From Anaerolineales bacterium (GTDB lineage: Bacteria; Chloroflexota; Anaerolineae; Anaerolineales; Villigracilaceae), in contig JAGUZU010000009.1 in the NCBI GenBank assembly GCA_020060625.1, positions 1-37,526 on the forward strand: 37,526 bases of DNA, in the 5' to 3' direction. The position numbers and the translations under genes were made by a program. The notes beneath the pieces are model-generated. The model worked only from the letters and a program-made list of their open reading frames with translations, was not told the DNA's origin and ran no database searches. Shown here one piece after another: positions 7,784 through 15,235 of this stretch. How positions within the stretch are numbered: the first letter of the stretch is position 1; every line of letters starts with the position of its first letter.

Positions 7784-7796
7784 TATACTCGCGCCC
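7784..7796 (+). promoter_or_regulatory. Near-leaderless promoter of the EamA gene
   Basis: TATACT (7784-7789) ends 7 nt before the ATG at 7797. No Shine-Dalgarno sequence fits between them and no clear -35 is visible. Confidence 0.45.
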
Positions 7797-8651
7797 ATGC
7801 CCATCACCGCCCTGATCCTGCTCTTCTTCTCCGCATCCATGCACGCCTTGTGGAATTTCCTGCTCAAAAGCGCGGAGGAGAAATACATTGCGATGGGCTG
7901 GCAGGTGATCCTGAGCGGGGCTTTGGCATTGGGGCTTATCTTCTTTTCGGGCTTGCCTCCGCGCAGCATGTGGCTGTTCGCGGTCATCAGCATGTTACTG
8001 GAAGCGTTGTATTTCATCCTATTGTGCGTCGCCTACACCGACCATGACTTTTCGCTCGTCTATCCCATCGCGCGCGGAGCGGCTCCCGCCCTGCTGGTGT
8101 TGTGGTCGGCGCTGTTTTTGCGCGAGCAGTTGACCGTCGGCGGGTACATCGGTCTCGCCATGATTACGGGCGGAATCGTCGTCAATGGGGCGACGACGCT
8201 TTTGCAAAACCACGACGAGAAACCGCACCTGAAGGGCATCCTCACGGCGCTGTCGGTGGCGTTGGTCATTTCGATCTACACCTTCGTGGACGGGACCGCC
8301 GTCAAAAACGGACCTGCATTTCCGTATGGACTGTCCATGTTCGTGATGGTCCCCATGGTGACCACGCCGTATCTCACCCGCAGGTACGGCTGGGATTCAT
8401 TCCAAAGGGTTTGGGCGAAAAACCGAGCCTATCTCCTGCTTGGCGGCGCGCTGGGGCTGGTCGCGTACATGCTGGCATTGTTTGCGTACACGATTGCGCC
8501 GCTGAGTTATTCGGGCGCGATCCGCGAAGTCAGCGCGGTGATCGGAGCGTTTCTCGGCTGGCAGTTCCTGAAAGAGAAGATGGGCGGAGTCCGCGTGCTG
8601 GGCGCGGTGATCGTCTTTGCGGGCGTGATGGTGATCGCGGTGTTTGGGTGA
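7797..8651 (+). CDS. EamA/DMT-superfamily transporter
   Basis: 284-aa membrane protein with about ten hydrophobic helices arranged as two EamA repeats. The first repeat ends near residue 140 (IVVNGATTLLQ), a charged loop follows (HDEKPHLKG), and the second repeat runs to the C-terminus. Characteristic features are the SLVYPIARGAAPALLVLWSALFLREQL segment and the mirrored YSGAIREVSAVIGAFLGWQFLKEKMG segment. Members export or import amino acids, nucleotide sugars or other small metabolites. The substrate cannot be assigned here. The gene is divergent from the AT-rich dam cassette and followed by a palindromic repeat and a Nudix gene. Confidence 0.87.
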   Translation: MPITALILLFFSASMHALWNFLLKSAEEKYIAMGWQVILSGALALGLIFFSGLPPRSMWLFAVISMLLEALYFILLCVAYTDHDFSLVYPIARGAAPALLVLWSALFLREQLTVGGYIGLAMITGGIVVNGATTLLQNHDEKPHLKGILTALSVALVISIYTFVDGTAVKNGPAFPYGLSMFVMVPMVTTPYLTRRYGWDSFQRVWAKNRAYLLLGGALGLVAYMLALFAYTIAPLSYSGAIREVSAVIGAFLGWQFLKEKMGGVRVLGAVIVFAGVMVIAVFG

Positions 8652-8657
8652 TTTCAC

Positions 8658-8738
8658 GTCATTGCGAGCCAAAGGCGAAGCAATCCTAATTTCCTTGCGG
8701 GATTACTTCGCCGCCGCTTTGCGTCTTTTCGCAACGAC
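8658..8738. repeat. GTCATTGCG-type long palindromic repeat
   Basis: Left end gtcattgcg (8658-8666) matches right end cgcaacgac (8730-8738), with further partly paired inner arms containing gcgaagcaatcc and ggattacttcgc. It resembles dispersed GTCATTGCGAG...GAAGCAATC palindromes seen in many bacterial genomes. A second, diverged copy occurs at 17409-17499. The Nudix ribosome-binding site starts right after it. Confidence 0.75.
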
Positions 8739-8750
8739 ACAAGGAGTAAT

Positions 8751-9164
8751 ATGACAGACCAAATCTTCCCTGAACCGACGGTGGGTGTTTTTATCTTCAA
8801 CCCAAGCGGTGAAATGCTGCTGGTGAAAAGTCACAAGTGGCCCGGAAAGTACGTTGTGCCGGGCGGGCATGTGGAATTGGGCGAGCGCATCGAGGAGGCG
8901 GCTATCCGCGAGGCGAAGGAGGAGACGGGGCTGGATGTATACGACCTGAAGTTCATCCTGTTTCAGCAGTTTGTCTACGATACTTCTTTTTGGAAGAAGC
9001 GTCATTTCATCTTTTTCGATTACGCCTGCAAGACGGATTCGCTCGCAGTGGAGTTGAATGACGAGGCGCAGGAACATGTTTGGGTCGAGCCGGAGGCGGC
9101 TCTTCGTCTTCCGTTGGATACATACACGCGGACAGCCCTGGAAAGAATCATCGCGAAAAAATAG
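8751..9164 (+). CDS. Nudix hydrolase
   Basis: 137-aa single-domain Nudix protein. The Nudix box is complete: it starts at GHVELGE and ends at REAKEETGL, fitting Gx5Ex7REUxEExGU, with the metal-binding glutamates present. The region before it (KWPGKYVVPGG) and the FFDYAC strand are typical of the fold. Such enzymes hydrolyse nucleoside diphosphates linked to another moiety; the exact substrate is unknown. AAGGAG ends 6 nt before the ATG and lies immediately downstream of a palindromic repeat. The possible terminator lies about 130 nt downstream in the leader of the aminotransferase. Confidence 0.88.
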   Translation: MTDQIFPEPTVGVFIFNPSGEMLLVKSHKWPGKYVVPGGHVELGERIEEAAIREAKEETGLDVYDLKFILFQQFVYDTSFWKKRHFIFFDYACKTDSLAVELNDEAQEHVWVEPEAALRLPLDTYTRTALERIIAKK

Positions 9165-9223
9165 TATAAATTTCATCCAATTTACAGTTACGTTAGTCAG
9201 TTGCGCCGGATATGAAAAGTGGG

Positions 9224-9301
9224 TAAGATAGGGATGCCATGACACAGATTTTGGCGCTATGTCTTTTCGACGTTCTTCCGCCTTCCAGTCAGCAAGCCTG
9301 A
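9224..9301 (+). other. Possible leader peptide ORF before the aminotransferase
   Basis: ATG at 9239 opens a 20-codon ORF (begins MTQILALC, ends PPSSQQA) whose TGA (9299-9301) lies inside the first arm of the hairpin at 9295-9331. TAAGAT at 9224-9229 could be its -10. Four leucines include CTA and CTT codons. This is the layout of a translational attenuator, but a chance ORF cannot be excluded. Confidence 0.3.
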
Positions 9302-9331
9302 TGGGTGCTTTTGTACCTGTCAGGCTTTTTT
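9295..9331 (+). terminator. Terminator/attenuator hairpin upstream of the aminotransferase
   Basis: Fourteen-bp stem (9295-9308 with 9313-9326, three G-T wobbles) around TTTT, followed by six T's. It ends 23 nt before the aminotransferase ATG. It is either the terminator of the Nudix transcript or an attenuator in the aminotransferase leader. Confidence 0.7.
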
Positions 9332-9354
9332 CATCTTTTAATCAAGGAGCAAAA

Positions 9355-10590
9355 ATGGAGACACCATGGGAGTATCGGTATGCGCATCGCACAAAAAAAA
9401 TGGGGAGTTCCGTTATCCGCGAACTGCTCAAGTTGACCGAACAGCCCGACATCATTTCATTTGCGGGGGGGTTGCCCGCGCCGGAGGTCTTTCCCGTAAA
9501 GGAATTTCAAGCGGCATGTAACAGCGTGCTGGCGGAGCAGGGCGCGCAGGCGCTGCAATACAGCACAACGGAGGGATACAAACCCCTGCGCGAGATGATC
9601 GCGCGGCATACGGGGCGTTACAGCGTGCAGATCACCGCCGATAACATTTTGATCACGTCCGGCTCCCAGCAGGCGTTGGATTTCATCGGGCGGCTGTTTA
9701 TCAACCGGGGTGATTACGTGGTGGTCGAATCGCCAACCTACCTCGGCGCGTTGCAGGCTTGGAACGCTTATGGCGCGCAGTACATTTCCGTGCCTTCGGA
9801 TGAAAACGGCATGTTGGTGGAGGAACTGGAAGCGGCGCTTCGGGTCGGACCGAAGTTCATTTATGTGCTCCCCAACTTTCAGAATCCCTCCGGCTCGACT
9901 CTCAGCCTCGAACGCCGCAAGCGGCTGGTGCTGTTAGCCGACCAGTACGGCGTGCCGATCATCGAAGACGATCCCTACGGGCAACTGCGCTACGACGGCG
10001 AGCATCTGCCTTCGGTGGTCTACTTAGACGACCACTTCCGCAACGACGGCGAGGGCGAATACAGCGGCAACGTCATTTACCTAAGCACCTTCTCGAAACT
10101 GCTCGCGCCAGGACTTCGCCTCGCGTGGGTGGTCGCGCCTCCGAACGTGATCCAAAAACTGGTGATGGCCAAGCAAGCCGCCGACCTGCACACTTCATCG
10201 TTCAATCAGCAGGTTGCGTACGAGGTTGCCAAAGGCGGATTTTTGGACGAACACGTAAAGGTAATCCGCGCCACGTACAAGGAGCGCCGCGACGTGATGC
10301 TCGAAATGATGGAGGAGATGTTCCCCTCCGAAATGCGCTGGACGAGACCGCAGGGCGGCATGTTCCTGTGGGGCATGATGCCCGCAGGCGTGGACGCGGC
10401 GGAAGTTTTGAAGATCGCCATTGACCGCAAGGTGGCTTTCGTACCCGGCACGGCGTTCCACCCGAACGGCGGCGGCGAAAACACGATGCGCCTCAACTTC
10501 TCCTTCTCCAACCCCGACAACATTCGCGAGGGAATCACAAGGCTTGGCAGGACGTTGAAGGAAGTGTTGGTGAAGAATGGGCACAAATAA
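9355..10590 (+). CDS. PLP-dependent aminotransferase, class I/II (LysN/MocR-core type)
   Basis: 411-aa fold-type I aminotransferase. It contains SFAGGLPAPEVFP near the N-terminus, the cofactor-binding ITSGSQQALD segment, NPSG, EDDPYGQLRY and the PLP-lysine in STFSKLLAPGLR, with the substrate-carboxylate region MRLNFSFSN near the end. These fit the 2-aminoadipate/aromatic/branched-chain subgroup; specificity is not certain. AAGGAGC at 9344-9350 selects the ATG at 9355. An in-frame ATG at 9259 would place translation across the terminator hairpin and adds no family sequence, so it was rejected. The gene stands alone, ending at a bidirectional terminator. Confidence 0.9.
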   Translation: METPWEYRYAHRTKKMGSSVIRELLKLTEQPDIISFAGGLPAPEVFPVKEFQAACNSVLAEQGAQALQYSTTEGYKPLREMIARHTGRYSVQITADNILITSGSQQALDFIGRLFINRGDYVVVESPTYLGALQAWNAYGAQYISVPSDENGMLVEELEAALRVGPKFIYVLPNFQNPSGSTLSLERRKRLVLLADQYGVPIIEDDPYGQLRYDGEHLPSVVYLDDHFRNDGEGEYSGNVIYLSTFSKLLAPGLRLAWVVAPPNVIQKLVMAKQAADLHTSSFNQQVAYEVAKGGFLDEHVKVIRATYKERRDVMLEMMEEMFPSEMRWTRPQGGMFLWGMMPAGVDAAEVLKIAIDRKVAFVPGTAFHPNGGGENTMRLNFSFSNPDNIREGITRLGRTLKEVLVKNGHK

Positions 10591-10611
10591 TGCGTAATGA
10601 GTGATGCGTAA
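10591..10611. repeat. Short heptanucleotide array
   Basis: Three 7-mers, tgcgtaa, tgagtga and tgcgtaa, follow the aminotransferase stop codon. They belong to the same period-7 class as the arrays at 15110, 22011, 35311, 36407 and 36876. Confidence 0.55.
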
Positions 10612-10645
10612 AAAAGCGGCTTGCCAATTGAGCAAGCCGCTTTTT
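10611..10645. terminator. Bidirectional rho-independent terminator
   Basis: A perfect 14-bp stem (10611-10624 with 10632-10645) around a 7-nt loop has A's on the left and T's on the right, so it can end transcription on both strands. It separates the convergent aminotransferase and malic enzyme genes. Confidence 0.92.
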
Positions 10646-10647
10646 CA

Positions 10648-10675
10648 TCGTCCATGATCCATCATCCGTCGTCAT
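10648..10675. repeat. Imperfect heptanucleotide array
   Basis: Four related 7-mers (tcgtcca, tgatcca, tcatccg, tcgtcat) flank the right side of the terminator and run into the stop codon of the malic enzyme gene. Confidence 0.45.
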
Positions 10676-12021
10676 TCTTCCACATACGGCACATAATCGG
10701 CGCGGGCAATGCCCTGCTTGATCGCCGTCTCTGCCACGGCGCGGGCAACGGCATGATGCACCTTTTTATCGAGCGGGCTGGGAACCAATTCGCCGGGCGG
10801 GGTCATGTCGGCAATCGTCTTTGCGGCGGCGAGATACATTTCATGCGTGATGCGCGGCGCATACGAATCCACCGCGCCGCGGAAGATGCCGGGGAATCCC
10901 AGCACGTTGTTCACCGACTTGCCGTCCGCCGCAAACGCCGCTCCGCGCTCCATCGCAACTTCGGGATCGATCTCCGCATTCGGGTTCGACAGCGCGAGGA
11001 TGATCTGTCCTTTGCGTACCATCTCCGGCTTGATGAGGTTCGGCGCGCCCGTGGTTGCAATCACGATGCCGCACGTTTCCATGATTTCATTCAGGCTGGA
11101 TTTAACTCCGCCCGCCGACTCGAACCGCGCCAACGCATCGGGATTCAAGTCCGCGCCGCGCACCGCGTTCCCAGTCAGACGCATCAACATCCGACCGATG
11201 GCATGACCAGCCGCCCCAAGCCCGATCTGCCCGACGACGGCTTTGTTCAAATCTGTGCCAGTTTGGCGCGTGGCAACCATCAACGCCGCCGCGGCGACCA
11301 CCGCTGTGCCATGCTGGTCGTCGTGCATCACGGGAATATCCAGCATGGATTGCAGCCGCTCTTCGATCTCGAAACAGCGCGGCGCGGAAATATCCTCCAG
11401 TTGAATGGCGGCAAAGGTCGGCGCGATGGCGGCAACCGTTCGGACGATTTCATCGGGGTCTTTCGTATTCAGCAGAATTGGAATGCCTGAAAGCCCCACC
11501 AGGGTTTCCATCAACATCGCCTTGCCTTCCATCACAGGCATGCCGCCCAGCGGACCGATGTCGCCAAGCCCCAACACCGCCGTGCCGTCTGTTACGATGG
11601 CGACCATGTGGCTGATGCTGGTGTACAACCGCGCCTGCGCCGGGTCCTTTGCGATCCGCAGGCAGACTTCCGCCACGCCGGGCGTGTACACGCGCCGAAG
11701 CGTAGTCAGCGAGTCGATGGGGTAGCGCGAGCGGATGGCGATTTTCCCTTTTTGATGAAGTTCCAGCACTTCATCGCGCACCTCGATGACTTTCGTACCT
11801 TCGTTTGTTTCCATTGCCCCCAACACGGCGGCAAGGCTTTTTTCATCCTCTGCCGAGATGGTAATATCCCGTACCACATGCTGGGATGTCTCTGTCAATA
11901 AAACGATGCTGCCGGTATTCCCGCCCGCTTCGGCGATTGCGGTCAGCAGCCGCGCCAGCACGCCTTTCTTCTGTGAATTCCGCACGCGCACAATGCGCAT
12001 CAATTTCCGTTCCCAAGCCAT
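10672..12021 (-). CDS. ACT-domain NAD(P)-dependent malic enzyme
   Basis: 449-aa oxidative decarboxylase converting malate to pyruvate. Residues 8-80 form an ACT domain (MRIVRVRNSQKKGVLARLLTAI...), a likely amino-acid-sensing regulatory module. The malic enzyme part begins at YTPGVAEVC and has VMEGKAMLM with the catalytic Lys. It continues with EDISAPRCFEIE and HDDQHGTAVV for metal binding, the Rossmann motif GQIGLGAAGHAIG and LSNPNAEIDPE. Length matches the short bacterial form plus ACT. AAGGAGAA precedes the ATG. The gene lies downstream of moaA and the HAD gene on the minus strand but is separated by two hairpins, so it is probably transcribed at least partly alone. Confidence 0.92.
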   Translation of the reverse strand: MAWERKLMRIVRVRNSQKKGVLARLLTAIAEAGGNTGSIVLLTETSQHVVRDITISAEDEKSLAAVLGAMETNEGTKVIEVRDEVLELHQKGKIAIRSRYPIDSLTTLRRVYTPGVAEVCLRIAKDPAQARLYTSISHMVAIVTDGTAVLGLGDIGPLGGMPVMEGKAMLMETLVGLSGIPILLNTKDPDEIVRTVAAIAPTFAAIQLEDISAPRCFEIEERLQSMLDIPVMHDDQHGTAVVAAAALMVATRQTGTDLNKAVVGQIGLGAAGHAIGRMLMRLTGNAVRGADLNPDALARFESAGGVKSSLNEIMETCGIVIATTGAPNLIKPEMVRKGQIILALSNPNAEIDPEVAMERGAAFAADGKSVNNVLGFPGIFRGAVDSYAPRITHEMYLAAAKTIADMTPPGELVPSPLDKKVHHAVARAVAETAIKQGIARADYVPYVEE

Positions 12022-12038
12022 GATGATTCTCCTTTTTG

Positions 12039-12082
12039 ATTCGCGTTCATTTTAACGCGAATACCGCGAAAACGATTCGCGG
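12039..12082. repeat. Two adjacent hairpins between the HAD and malic enzyme genes
   Basis: attcgcgtt (12039-12047) pairs perfectly with aacgcgaat (12054-12062), and ccgcgaa (12064-12070) with ttcgcgg (12076-12082). The arms are similar to each other (ttcgcg core). There is no strong T-tract. They may be transcript-stabilising elements or a palindromic repeat. Confidence 0.6.
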
Positions 12083-12110
12083 CATTCGTGAAGGCATTGC
12101 TGTATCAAGG

Positions 12111-12848
12111 TTATTTCAACAGGTCGGGCAGTTCGGCAAAGGTTTGGATGACGGCGCATTCGGCTTCGGGGAAGAGCGTGTTCGGGTCGAAGAGAACAGG
12201 CGTCAGCCCGGCGCGAAGCGAGCCGACGATATCGGCAAAGTAATTGTCGCCGATGTACATCGCCTGCCCGGCGGGCGTCTTTGCGATTTCCAATGCCCGT
12301 TCGAAGATGCGCGAATCCGGTTTGAAGGACTGCACTTCGCCGCCAGCCAGCGAAAAACTGAAGTAAGGATCGAGGTTCAAGTTTTTCAACTCCTCCTGGA
12401 AAGGCTGGTCGCGGTTGGAGACAACGCCGAGGAGATACCCTTTTTCCTTCAACGTGGAAAGCGCGAGGGGCGCATCCTCCGGCACGACCACTTCGGGTTT
12501 GTAGGTTTCGCCCATATAAGCGGATACCATTGGGGCGAGTTCGGCGGCTTGTTTTGGATGAAGCCCCAGCGCCACGAGCCGCCGCCTTGCAAAATTAACC
12601 CAGAAGGCGGCGATGTCGTCTTTGAAGGTTTGATGGTCGGCATTGATCTCGGGTGAATTGGCGAAATAATAATGTTCCCAGCGTTCGGCGCGGGTTTTAT
12701 CCTCCTGCGAAAATTTCACGCCGATGCTCTTGATGTATTCCAAAAAAACCTCCGCGCCGGAGGGCAGGTGGTGACGGAGCGTGCCGTCCAGGTCGAATAA
12801 GATCGTCTTGATGTGATTGTTCGAAAGCAAGGAACCTCCAAATTTCAT
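12111..12848 (-). CDS. HAD-superfamily hydrolase
   Basis: 245-aa haloacid dehalogenase-type phosphatase. Motif I is DLDGTL (nucleophile Asp), motif II SNRD, motif III the Lys in SFKPDSRIF, and motif IV GDNYFAD. A helical cap (roughly residues 30-120) sits between motifs I and II, as in subfamily IA. The substrate is probably a small phosphorylated metabolite but is not identifiable. The ATG overlaps the moaA stop in ATGA (12845-12848), so translation is coupled to moaA. Confidence 0.85.
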   Translation of the reverse strand: MKFGGSLLSNNHIKTILFDLDGTLRHHLPSGAEVFLEYIKSIGVKFSQEDKTRAERWEHYYFANSPEINADHQTFKDDIAAFWVNFARRRLVALGLHPKQAAELAPMVSAYMGETYKPEVVVPEDAPLALSTLKEKGYLLGVVSNRDQPFQEELKNLNLDPYFSFSLAGGEVQSFKPDSRIFERALEIAKTPAGQAMYIGDNYFADIVGSLRAGLTPVLFDPNTLFPEAECAVIQTFAELPDLLK

Positions 12849-13849
12849 CCGCCAATATGCGACATTTCCACTTTGGGAAGCGGGATGGTATTTTCGGATC
12901 GTATCTCGGAATAACGGTCTGCGCGTTTGCCCCAGATCTTTTCCACCGCCTGGGCGACCTCTTCATCGGTCGCGCCGCTGCGGAGCAGATCACGAAAGTC
13001 ATGACCTTTGATGGCGAACAGGCAGGTGTAAAGTTTTCCTTCGGCAGAGAGACGGGCGCGGCTGCAATCGCGGCAAAAGGCTTGCGTAACGGACGCGATG
13101 ACGCCGATTTCGCCGCTTCCATCCTTGTAGCGCCAGCGTTCCGCCACCTCGCCGCGATAGTTCGGGTCGGCGGGTTCGAGCGGCATCTCCGCATGGATGA
13201 TCTTAATGATCTCTTTAGCAGAAACTATATCATCCATGCGCCAGCCGTTGGTGTGACCGACATCCATGTATTCGATGAAACGCAGGATAAAACCCTTCTC
13301 GCGGAAGAAACGCGCCATCGGCAAAATGCTGGATTCGTTCACGCCGCGTTTGACGACCATGTTGACCTTGACGGGCGCAAGCCCAACCGCCGCCGCGGCG
13401 TCCATGCCTTCGATCACTTTTTCCACGGGAAAATCCACGTCGTTCATGGATTTGAAAATCTCATTATCCAAAGAGTCGAGGCTGACCGTCACGCGCTTCA
13501 ATCCCGCATCTTTTAACTGCTGTGCAAAGCGCGAAAGCAGGGAGCCGTTGGTGGTCATGGTCAGGTCGATATCGGGGATCTGCGCCAGCATCGCGAGCAA
13601 ATCGGGGAAGTCCTTGCGGACGAGCGGCTCCCCGCCCGTAAGCCGGATCTTCTTCACGCCGAGCGAAACGAAGATACGCGCGAGGCGGGTGATCTCTTCA
13701 TAAGTCAGTATCTGCTCGTGGAGCAGGAACTTGTAGTTCGAGCCGAATACTTCTTTTGGCATACAATATACGCAGCGGAAGTTACAGCGGTCCGTGACGG
13801 AGATTCGCAGGTCGCGCAGGGGGCGGTTCAGGGTATCGCTAAGGGTCAT
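12845..13849 (-). CDS. moaA: GTP 3',8-cyclase (molybdenum cofactor biosynthesis)
   Basis: 334-aa radical-SAM enzyme that rearranges GTP to 3',8-cyclo-GTP, the first step of molybdopterin synthesis. The SAM cluster cysteines are C22, C26 and C29 in CNFRCVYC. The C-terminal cluster is CRDC...YTC in [14 protein letters not shown]. The essential C-terminal Gly-Gly is present as SHIGG. TGGEPL is also visible. No other moa or mog gene lies in the window. The downstream HAD gene overlaps by 4 nt. Confidence 0.96.
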   Translation of the reverse strand: MTLSDTLNRPLRDLRISVTDRCNFRCVYCMPKEVFGSNYKFLLHEQILTYEEITRLARIFVSLGVKKIRLTGGEPLVRKDFPDLLAMLAQIPDIDLTMTTNGSLLSRFAQQLKDAGLKRVTVSLDSLDNEIFKSMNDVDFPVEKVIEGMDAAAAVGLAPVKVNMVVKRGVNESSILPMARFFREKGFILRFIEYMDVGHTNGWRMDDIVSAKEIIKIIHAEMPLEPADPNYRGEVAERWRYKDGSGEIGVIASVTQAFCRDCSRARLSAEGKLYTCLFAIKGHDFRDLLRSGATDEEVAQAVEKIWGKRADRYSEIRSENTIPLPKVEMSHIGG

Positions 13850-13911
13850 TGTTCAACTCAATTTCCAAGTCAACAACACGGGGTTGAAGCGTTTTCGGGG
13901 GAATATTCCGG

Positions 13912-13942
13912 CAGGTTGAACCTGGATTATAACAATATTATA
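13912..13942 (-). promoter_or_regulatory. moaA promoter region with palindrome
   Basis: Two TATAAT boxes read on the minus strand (13942-13937 and 13931-13926). Just downstream of the second, caggtt-g-aacctg (13912-13924) is a perfect 13-bp palindrome positioned at the expected start site, and a candidate operator. The leader to moaA is about 70 nt and also holds the palindrome ggaatattcc (13900-13909). Confidence 0.45.
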
Positions 13943-13962
13943 AGAATTATCGCTTATTTCAA

Positions 13963-13991
13963 TTGACGGGTCATACCACCCGTGCTATCAT
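13963..13991 (+). promoter_or_regulatory. Promoter of the PIN/TRAM gene with spacer inverted repeat
   Basis: TTGACG (13963-13968) and TATCAT (13986-13991) have the ideal 17-nt spacing. An inverted repeat, acgggt (13966-13971) and acccgt (13978-13983), fills the spacer and could bind a repressor or activator. It lies back to back with the moaA promoter. Confidence 0.65.
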
Positions 13992-14031
13992 CTCAATTCA
14001 TTATTTTGGTTATCACACCAAGGAGTTATTC

Positions 14032-15114
14032 ATGAGTCTTGAATTTATTCTTCGCATTATTGGAATGTTCGTCCTGGCAATTATCGGCGGATATTGGGGA
14101 TTCGACCTCTCGAGATACACCCCGGATGACGCGCTTCGCACCACGCTTGTTTTTGGTCTGGTCGGCGCGCTGACAGGGCTGATTCTCACTCCATACTTTA
14201 CCACACGCCCCGCGCGGGCATTGAGATCGTTGCTTGGCAGGCTTGCCGCCGAGAGCCTCTTTGCCGGTCTGACAGGGTTGGTCGTTGGTCTGCTCATCGC
14301 CGCGCTTCTGGCATTTCCGCTTTCCCTGCTCCCCGAACCGTTCAGCCAGATACTGCCCTTTGTGGGAGTTGTTCTTTTCGCCTATTTGGGCGTATCGGTC
14401 TTCGTCATGCGGCAGGGCGATATCATGGGACTGATGAGCGCGATCAGCGGACGGGGCGAAGGCGGCGGTTCCTCCTCGTGGACCAACCTCAACCGCACCA
14501 TCCTGCTCGATACCAGCGTCATCATCGACGGGCGCGTGGCGGACATCGCCAAGACCGGCTTTCTGCCCGGCACGCTTCTCATTCCCCGCTTCGTGCTGAA
14601 CGAACTCCAATACATTGCCGACTCGCCGGATGGAGTCCGCCGCCAACGCGGGCGGCGCGGCATGGAAGTGCTCGCCGAACTGCAAAAACTTCCCAACCTC
14701 CTCGTGCGCATCTCGGACATCAACGTGGACGGCGTGCGCGAAGTGGACGATAAACTCGTGGTGCTGGGCAAACAGCTCAAAAGCCCCATCCTTACCAACG
14801 ACTACAACCTCAACCGCGTCGCCGAACTGCAAGGCGTAACCGTGCTGAACATCAACGAACTGGCGAACGCCGTCAAATCCATCGTGCTGCCCGGCGAATC
14901 CCTGCGCATCAACATCATGCAGGAAGGCAAGGAATACGGTCAGGGCGTGGGCTACATGGACGACGGCACGATGGTCGTGGTGGAGAACGGCAAGGACTAC
15001 ATCGGCGAATACATGGAAGTGAACATCACCAAGGTCCTGCAAACCGCGGCAGGACGCATGATCTTCGGGCGCGTGGACGAAGAGAACGGGAAGAAAAAAG
15101 GCAACAACAAGTAA
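14032..15114 (+). CDS. YacL-type PIN/TRAM domain membrane protein
   Basis: 360-aa protein with four N-terminal transmembrane helices (about residues 1-125). A PIN nuclease-fold domain begins at LLDTSVIIDGR (first Asp at about 160) and includes NELQYIAD and TNDYNLNRVA as further acidic positions. A C-terminal TRAM domain is rich in beta strands (GQGVGYMDDGTMVVVENG). This is the architecture and length of Bacillus YacL. The role is thought to be RNA-related but is poorly defined. AAGGAG at 14020-14025 selects the ATG at 14032; an in-frame ATG at 13963 coincides with the -35 and was rejected. The order PIN/TRAM, cysS, rlmB recalls the Firmicutes yacL-cysS-rlmB cluster. Confidence 0.88.
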   Translation: MSLEFILRIIGMFVLAIIGGYWGFDLSRYTPDDALRTTLVFGLVGALTGLILTPYFTTRPARALRSLLGRLAAESLFAGLTGLVVGLLIAALLAFPLSLLPEPFSQILPFVGVVLFAYLGVSVFVMRQGDIMGLMSAISGRGEGGGSSSWTNLNRTILLDTSVIIDGRVADIAKTGFLPGTLLIPRFVLNELQYIADSPDGVRRQRGRRGMEVLAELQKLPNLLVRISDINVDGVREVDDKLVVLGKQLKSPILTNDYNLNRVAELQGVTVLNINELANAVKSIVLPGESLRINIMQEGKEYGQGVGYMDDGTMVVVENGKDYIGEYMEVNITKVLQTAAGRMIFGRVDEENGKKKGNNK

Positions 15115-15144
15115 CCAGTTATCAGTAACCAGCAGCCAGTCAAC
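15110..15144. repeat. Heptanucleotide array after the PIN/TRAM gene
   Basis: Five 7-mers occur in a row: agtaacc, agttatc, agtaacc, agcagcc, agtcaac. The first overlaps the stop codon and the last joins the terminator stem. Confidence 0.7.
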
Positions 15145-15171
15145 AGGGCGTCGCGAGGCGCTCTGTTTTTT
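15144..15171 (+). terminator. Rho-independent terminator before cysS
   Basis: cagggcgtc (15144-15152) pairs with ggcgctctg (15157-15165), 9 bp with two G-T wobbles and a gcga tetraloop, followed by six T's. It separates the PIN/TRAM gene from cysS. Confidence 0.85.
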
Positions 15172-15177
15172 ATGCGG

Positions 15178-15183
15178 TAAAAT
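15178..15183 (+). promoter_or_regulatory. Possible cysS -10 box
   Basis: ggTAAAAT lies 52 nt before the cysS ATG and directly after the terminator. It would give a leader of about 45 nt. No clear -35 is visible. Confidence 0.35.
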
Positions 15184-15235
15184 ACACACTAACAAAAGAA
15201 CTTTGTGCGCCTTGTTGACCCTTTGGGTAAATAAA

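Noticed and set aside
6878-8017. A 379-residue reading of the Dam gene extending back to 8017
   Set aside because: The extra 98 residues run antisense through the EamA gene and across the divergent promoters. Dam-family proteins begin at MAEIKSPLRYPGGKS-like sequence, so 7723 is the start.
10621-11490. An 870-nt plus-strand open frame antisense to the malic enzyme gene
   Set aside because: Composition is Arg/His-rich and it starts inside the terminator. The opposite strand encodes a complete malic enzyme.
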